From assembly GCA_046294265.1 (NCBI GenBank), contig JBKBKC010000001.1:124001-188000 (forward strand): a stretch of 64,000 bases of DNA, written 5' to 3'. The position numbers and the translations under genes were made by a program. The notes under the pieces are model-generated. The model did no database searches. It saw only the letters and a program-made list of their open reading frames with translations, and had not been told where the DNA came from. The stretch comes from JBKBKC01 sp046294265 (GTDB lineage: Bacteria > Pseudomonadota > Alphaproteobacteria > Rhodobacterales > Rhodobacteraceae). Position 1 is the first letter of the stretch, and each line of letters begins with the position of its first letter. Shown piece after piece: positions 60,081 to 64,000 of the stretch.

Positions 60081-60827
60081 ATGGCAGCCCAACACGTCCC
60101 CATCGCGCAGCAGGATTGCGGCGGTTGCCCGATCCGGCATCGGGCGGTTTGCGCGCGCTGCGAGGCGGATGAACTGCTCCAGCTGGAGCAGATCAAGTAT
60201 TACCGCAGCTTTGCCGCCGGGCAGACGGTGATCTGGTCGGGCGACCGGATGGATTTCGTGGCCTCGGTGGTGACGGGGATTGCCACGCTGACCCAGACGA
60301 TGGAGGACGGGCGGCGCCAGATGGTGGGCCTGTTGCTGCCCTCCGATTTCGTGGGGCGGCCGGGGCGGGCCACGGCGGCCTATGACGTGACCGCGACGAC
60401 CGACCTCGTGATGTGCTGTTTTCGCAAGAAACCCTTTGAGGACATGATGTTGGCCACCCCGCACATCGCCCAGCGCCTGCTGGAGATGACGCTGGACGAG
60501 TTGGATGCGGCGCGGGAGTGGATGCTGCTTCTGGGCCGCAAGACGGCGCGGGAAAAGATCGCGAGCCTTCTGTCGATCTTTGTGCGCCGCGATGCGGTGC
60601 TGCAGTTGCGCCGCGCCAAGGGGCCGGTGGTGTTCGATCTGCCGCTGACGCGCGAGGAGATGGCCGATTACCTGGGCCTGACGCTGGAGACCGTCAGCCG
60701 CCAGATCAGCGCCCTGCGCCGCGACGGGGTGATCGAGCTGGAGGGCAAGCGGCATGTCCGGGTGGCCGATTTCGACCGGCTGCTGGAAGAGGCGGCGGAC
60801 GATTCCGATGGCGGGATGCCGGTCTGA
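60081..60827 (+). CDS. fnrL: oxygen-sensing transcription regulator FnrL
   Basis: A 248-residue Crp/Fnr-family activator. The N-terminal cysteines C13, C16, C24 and C27 (CGGC...CARC) and Cys112/113 supply the oxygen-labile 4Fe-4S ligands. A cyclic-nucleotide-fold sensor and a dimer helix lead to a C-terminal winged helix (about 190-235) with EEMADYLGLTLETVSRQISAL, whose E-xx-SR recognition residues read TTGAT half-sites. It controls genes for the high-affinity oxidase, heme synthesis and photosynthesis under low oxygen. Three boxes it should bind lie within 2 kb. Confidence 0.97.
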   Translation: MAAQHVPIAQQDCGGCPIRHRAVCARCEADELLQLEQIKYYRSFAAGQTVIWSGDRMDFVASVVTGIATLTQTMEDGRRQMVGLLLPSDFVGRPGRATAAYDVTATTDLVMCCFRKKPFEDMMLATPHIAQRLLEMTLDELDAAREWMLLLGRKTAREKIASLLSIFVRRDAVLQLRRAKGPVVFDLPLTREEMADYLGLTLETVSRQISALRRDGVIELEGKRHVRVADFDRLLEEAADDSDGGMPV

Positions 60828-61011
60828 GGGGGCGGCACCCGAATCGGTGGTTAACGCGTTGAAATGACGAAGAGGTGTCCGTATGGCCCGCGTCGGTTTC
60901 CCGTCGGTTTTGCGTCGGGCATCCGTCCCGACACGGGGTGCTGAGCGGGCGTGGTTTACGCAACGCGCGGCGGGGGGCGGCGGAGCCCTGCGAAGGGCCC
61001 CTGCCCGCCCG
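60828..61011. other. convergent spacer between fnrL and usp
   Basis: 184 bases without a supported gene. A small stem GCCCT (60985-60989) / AGGGC (60994-60998) with a GCGA tetraloop lies 14 bases from the usp stop and may mark its mRNA end. Confidence 0.4.
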
Positions 61012-61860
61012 TCAATGCGCCATCAGGATCGGCACCTCGGCATGTTCAAGCATGTCGCGCGTGGCGCCGCCCAGGATCGCCTCGCGCAGGCGGGAATGGC
61101 CGTAGGCGCCCATCACGATCATGTCGGCGTCGATATCGCGGGCCTGTCGCGTGATCACGTCGGCGATGCGCGGCAGGGTGCGCGCCAGCACCGACACCTC
61201 GGCCCGCACGCCGTGGCGCACCAGCATCTGGCACAAGAGGCCGCCGGGGTCCGACCGTTCGGGGCCATGCGCGGGCGGGTCGATCACGGTGATCGACACG
61301 AGCTCGGCAGCGGCGAGGAAGGGCATGGCGCGGCGCGTGGCGATCATCGCCTCGGCGCTCTGGTCCCAGGCCAGAAGGATGCGGCGCGCCTCGGGCATCT
61401 TGTCGCGCAGGGGTTCGGGCAGGATCAGGACGGGGGCCTGCCCTTCGAACAGCGCGGCCTCGACAAGGGCCTCATCCTCGGGGCCGCGACCTTCGCCATA
61501 GGGGCGGGGCATCACCACGAGATCGGCAAAGCGCGCGCGCAGGGCCATGAGGTCGGCCAGACCGCCCAACTGCGCCACCGCCGCCTCGGACGACCAGCGC
61601 AGCGCGTCGGGCAGGGTGGCGACCGCCTTTTTCGCGGCGGCCTCGATGCTGCGGGCATCCTCTTCGGCGCGTTCGGTGGCGACCTGCAACAGGACCGACC
61701 CCGCGCCGATGTAGGAATAGCCGATCTGTGTGCGGTCGATGCCCAGCGCGAGGATGTCCAGATGCCCGTTCTGCGCGATGGCGAGCGCACCAGCGGCCCC
61801 GATGACGGGGCCTGCGCGGGTGGCGTCGGTGGCGACGGTCAGGATGGTCTTGTAGGCCAT
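61012..61860 (-). CDS. universal stress protein with two UspA domains
   Basis: A 282-residue tandem UspA protein. The first domain starts YKTILTVATDATRAGPVIGAAGALA. The second (from about 155, RRILLAWDQSAEAMIATRRAM) ends with the ATP-binding loop DMIVMGAYGHSRLREAILGGATRDML, whose G-xx-G-x9-G(S/T) pattern is clear. The first domain lacks an equally clear loop. Position between fnrL and ccoN and the FNR boxes upstream suggest oxygen-limited expression, as seen for usp genes next to cco operons in Rhodobacter. ATG 61860 has GGAGG. Confidence 0.93.
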   Translation of the reverse strand: MAYKTILTVATDATRAGPVIGAAGALAIAQNGHLDILALGIDRTQIGYSYIGAGSVLLQVATERAEEDARSIEAAAKKAVATLPDALRWSSEAAVAQLGGLADLMALRARFADLVVMPRPYGEGRGPEDEALVEAALFEGQAPVLILPEPLRDKMPEARRILLAWDQSAEAMIATRRAMPFLAAAELVSITVIDPPAHGPERSDPGGLLCQMLVRHGVRAEVSVLARTLPRIADVITRQARDIDADMIVMGAYGHSRLREAILGGATRDMLEHAEVPILMAH

Positions 61861-61959
61861 GGGGTCCTCCATACGGGTGCCGGGGCAGTCGGTGCCGGGG
61901 CGGCCCTGGTGCGCGGGCCGCGACACCAGCGACCTTGCGCCGCGCGGGTTTGGACTGCC

Positions 61960-61973
61960 TTGATGCGGATCAA
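61960..61973. promoter_or_regulatory. FNR box 1 between usp and ccoN
   Basis: TTGATGCGGATCAA, exact TTGAT-N4-ATCAA. It is 100 bases upstream of the usp ATG and 133 bases upstream of ccoN, so it most likely serves the leftward usp promoter, or helps ccoN. Confidence 0.88.
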
Positions 61974-61991
61974 GAACAGGAGGCCCCGGTG

Positions 61992-62005
61992 TTGATGTGG
62001 ATCAA
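61992..62005. promoter_or_regulatory. FNR box 2 upstream of ccoN
   Basis: TTGATGTGGATCAA, exact FNR consensus, 101 bases upstream of the ccoN ATG. Its centre is 32 bases (three helical turns) from the centre of FNR box 1, so two FnrL dimers could bind the same DNA face. It is a typical activating site for ccoNOQP. Confidence 0.9.
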
Positions 62006-62105
62006 AGCGGGGCGCCGCGCTTTCGGGCGAAGAGCGGAAGGGTCGAACGGCATCGGCGGGGCTATCGGCTGCGCACACCGCCGGGCAAGGACGAAGGGAT
62101 ACTGA

Positions 62106-63704
62106 ATGTGGGATTACGCTAAACTTGTCGTGCTTGGCCTGATCGCGGTTCTGGCCGCGATTGCGGCCAACTATGCGCGCGACGCGGCCTATCTGGCCAA
62201 TGCGCTGGTGGTGATGCTGGCGGCGGGGGGCACCTTTCTGTGGGTGCTGCGCGGCATCGGGGACGAAAAGGCCCCGGTGCGGCAGGATGAATACATGGAC
62301 GGGGTGGTGCGCGCGGGCGTGATCGCCACCTCGTTCTGGGGGGTCGTGGGATTTCTGGTGGGCGTGGTGATCGCGTTCCAGCTGGCCTATCCCGGCCTGA
62401 ACGTCGCCTATGAGGGGATCGGCAACTTTGGCCGCCTGCGCCCGCTGCACACCAGCGCCGTGATCTTTGCCTTTGGTGGCAACGCGCTGATCATGTCGTC
62501 CTTCTACATCGTGCAGCGGACCAGTGCGGTGCGGCTCTGGGGCGGGAACCTGGCGTGGTTCGTGTTCTGGGGCTGGCAGCTGATGATCGTGCTGGCGGCC
62601 ACGTCCTATGTGCTGGGGGGCACCCAGTCCAAGGAATACGCGGAGACCGTGTGGTATATCGACATCTGGATCACGGTCGTCTGGCTCGCGTTCCTTGCGG
62701 TGTTCATGGGCACGCTGATCAAGCGGAAAGAGCCGCATATCTATGTGGCGAACTGGTTCCTTCTGTCCTTCATCATCACGGTCGCGATGCTGCATGTGGT
62801 GAACAACGCCGCCGTGCCGGTGTCGATCTTCGGCTCCACCTCGGTCTCGGCCTATTCGGGCGTGCAGGATGCGATGATCCAGTGGTGGTATGGCCACAAC
62901 GCGGTGGGGTTCTTCCTGACCGCGGGCTTCCTGGGGATGATGTATTACTTCGTCCCCAAGCAGGCCGAGCGGCCCGTTTATAGTTACAAGCTGTCGATCA
63001 TCCACTTCTGGGCGCTGATCTTCCTCTATATCTGGGCCGGTCCGCACCATCTGCACTACACGGCACTTCCCGACTGGGCCGCGACCCTGGGGATGGTGTT
63101 CTCGATCATGCTGTGGATGCCGTCCTGGGGTGGCATGATCAACGGGCTGATGACGTTGTCGGGCGCCTGGGACAAGCTGCGCACCGACCCGGTGATCCGG
63201 ATGATGGTGGTCAGCATCGGGTTCTACGGGATGAGCACGTTCGAGGGTCCGATGATGAGCATCAAGGCCGTGAACAGCCTGAGCCACTATACCGATTGGA
63301 CCATCGGCCATGTGCACTCGGGGGCGCTGGGCTGGAACGGGATGATCACCTTCGGCGCGCTTTACTTCCTTGTGCCGCGGCTGTGGAACCGGCCGGCGCT
63401 CTATTCGCTGGGCCTGGTGTCCTGGCACTTCTGGCTCGCGACCATCGGCATCGTCCTTTACGCCAGCGCCATGTGGGTGACGGGCATCATGGAGGGGCTG
63501 ATGTGGCGCGAGGTGGATGCCAACGGGTTCCTGGTGAACGCCTTTGCCGACACGGTGGCGGCCAAGCATCCGATGTATGTGGTGCGCGGTCTGGGCGGTC
63601 TGATGTATCTGACCGGCGCCATCATCATGTGCTACAACCTGTGGATGACCGTCCGCGCACAGCCTGCGAGGGCTGGTGCCGGTGCGGCCGTCCCCGCCGA
63701 ATAA
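62106..63704 (+). CDS. ccoN: cbb3-type cytochrome c oxidase subunit I
   Basis: A 532-residue catalytic subunit of the high-affinity cbb3 oxidase. It has 12 membrane segments and the metal-ligand histidines: LRPLHTSAVIFAF (low-spin heme b ligand), WWYGHNAVGFFL (CuB His and the covalently linked Tyr region), GPHHLHYT (two CuB His) and the late YTDWTIGHVHSGALGWNG (heme b3 and b ligands). The protein reduces O2 to water at low oxygen and pumps protons. It is preceded by FNR boxes at 61960 and 61992 and followed 13 bases later by ccoO. Confidence 0.98.
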   Translation: MWDYAKLVVLGLIAVLAAIAANYARDAAYLANALVVMLAAGGTFLWVLRGIGDEKAPVRQDEYMDGVVRAGVIATSFWGVVGFLVGVVIAFQLAYPGLNVAYEGIGNFGRLRPLHTSAVIFAFGGNALIMSSFYIVQRTSAVRLWGGNLAWFVFWGWQLMIVLAATSYVLGGTQSKEYAETVWYIDIWITVVWLAFLAVFMGTLIKRKEPHIYVANWFLLSFIITVAMLHVVNNAAVPVSIFGSTSVSAYSGVQDAMIQWWYGHNAVGFFLTAGFLGMMYYFVPKQAERPVYSYKLSIIHFWALIFLYIWAGPHHLHYTALPDWAATLGMVFSIMLWMPSWGGMINGLMTLSGAWDKLRTDPVIRMMVVSIGFYGMSTFEGPMMSIKAVNSLSHYTDWTIGHVHSGALGWNGMITFGALYFLVPRLWNRPALYSLGLVSWHFWLATIGIVLYASAMWVTGIMEGLMWREVDANGFLVNAFADTVAAKHPMYVVRGLGGLMYLTGAIIMCYNLWMTVRAQPARAGAGAAVPAE

Positions 63705-63717
63705 GGAGGGGTGAGCC

Positions 63718-64000
63718 ATGGCTTTCCTGGACAAGCACAAGGCCATCGAGACGCATGCCACCCTTCTGTTGGTGCTGTCGTTCCTGGTGGTGACCATCGG
63801 CGGGCTGGTGCAGATCGTGCCGCTGTTCTACCTGGAGAACACCATCGAGCGGGTGGAGGGTGTGCGGCCCTACACGCCGCTGGAGCTGGCGGGGCGCGAC
63901 ATCTACATCCGCGAGGGCTGTTACAACTGCCACAGCCAGATGATCCGCCCCATGCGCGACGAGGTGGAACGCTATGGCCATTACAGCCTGGCGGCCGAGT
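63718..64000 (+). CDS. ccoO: cbb3-type cytochrome c oxidase subunit II, 3' truncated by window edge
   Basis: Only the first 94 codons are in the window. They show the N-terminal anchor helix (ATLLLVLSFLVVTIGGLVQIVPLF, residues about 15-38) and the heme c site EGCYNCHSQMIRP (CxxCH), as in CcoO. The protein brings electrons to CcoN. The ATG follows a perfect AAGGAGGGG. ccoQ and ccoP are expected just beyond the edge. Confidence 0.97.
   Translation, partial: MAFLDKHKAIETHATLLLVLSFLVVTIGGLVQIVPLFYLENTIERVEGVRPYTPLELAGRDIYIREGCYNCHSQMIRPMRDEVERYGHYSLAAE

Noticed and set aside
1..64000. tRNA, rRNA, transposase, integrase, phage genes
   Set aside because: None was recognised in reading the window. 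The ORF6N gene is phage-like but has no phage neighbours.

Overview
The window is 64 kb of very GC-rich DNA with Rhodobacterales (Paracoccaceae) gene content and order, closest in style to Rhodobacter/Cereibacter/Gemmobacter/Tabrizicola-type genomes. The main indicators are the hemN - fnrL - usp - ccoNO block with FNR boxes, a membrane-anchored cytochrome c of the CycM type, a pnp/rpsO/truB/rbfA information-processing neighbourhood, and a BciA-type 8-vinyl reductase that points to bacteriochlorophyll synthesis in this organism or its recent ancestors. No rRNA, tRNA, CRISPR array, transposase or integrase was seen.

Region 1 (1-7.6 kb) is an exopolysaccharide locus: the end of rfbB, then rfbD (dTDP-rhamnose), a small membrane protein, an initiating sugar transferase, a Wzz-like chain-length protein with its CpsD-like ATPase, a family 2 glycosyltransferase and a WecG/TagA/CpsF glycosyltransferase. 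The genes switch strand repeatedly.

Region 2 (7.8-22.0 kb) is the most unusual part. A Wzy-like membrane protein is followed on the same strand by a one-module type I polyketide synthase (KS-AT-KR-DH-ACP-TE, with the DH after the KR), a rhamnosyltransferase-like glycosyltransferase, a one-module NRPS and a phosphopantetheinyl transferase. The NRPS has an N-terminal formyltransferase, only the rear part of a condensation domain, an adenylation domain interrupted by a complete luciferase-like monooxygenase, and a carrier domain. Start/stop overlaps and short gaps link PKS, glycosyltransferase, NRPS and Sfp. I infer a polysaccharide or glycolipid decorated with a polyketide and an N-oxidised, possibly formylated, amino acid.

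Region 3 (22.2-28.8 kb) has a secreted caspase-like/peptidoglycan-binding protein, a small secreted protein, dapB, rbfA, a DUF2233-type phosphodiester glycosidase, truB, a DUF1643 protein and a haloacetate-dehalogenase-like hydrolase.

Region 4 (28.8-36.9 kb) has an RTX-repeat protein, then rpsO and pnp. These are normally adjacent but are here separated by a LysM protein gene, bciA and a decayed adenylate cyclase. An ORF6N-domain gene follows, carrying matching palindromes just upstream and inside its coding region.

Region 5 (36.9-51.3 kb) is mostly metabolic: a GntP permease, an aspartoacylase-family hydrolase, a COG0523 GTPase behind a Zur-box palindrome, a 1-Cys peroxiredoxin, an aldehyde dehydrogenase, an NMT1/TauABC-like ABC transporter, a CpdB-like nucleotidase, nudC, a SRPBCC protein, pheA and cycM.

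Region 6 (51.7-64 kb) holds a yejABEF-type peptide ABC importer ending in a translationally overlapping glycosyltransferase, then hemN, fnrL, a universal stress protein, ccoN and the start of ccoO. Three FNR-type operators in the last 4 kb place this end under oxygen control.
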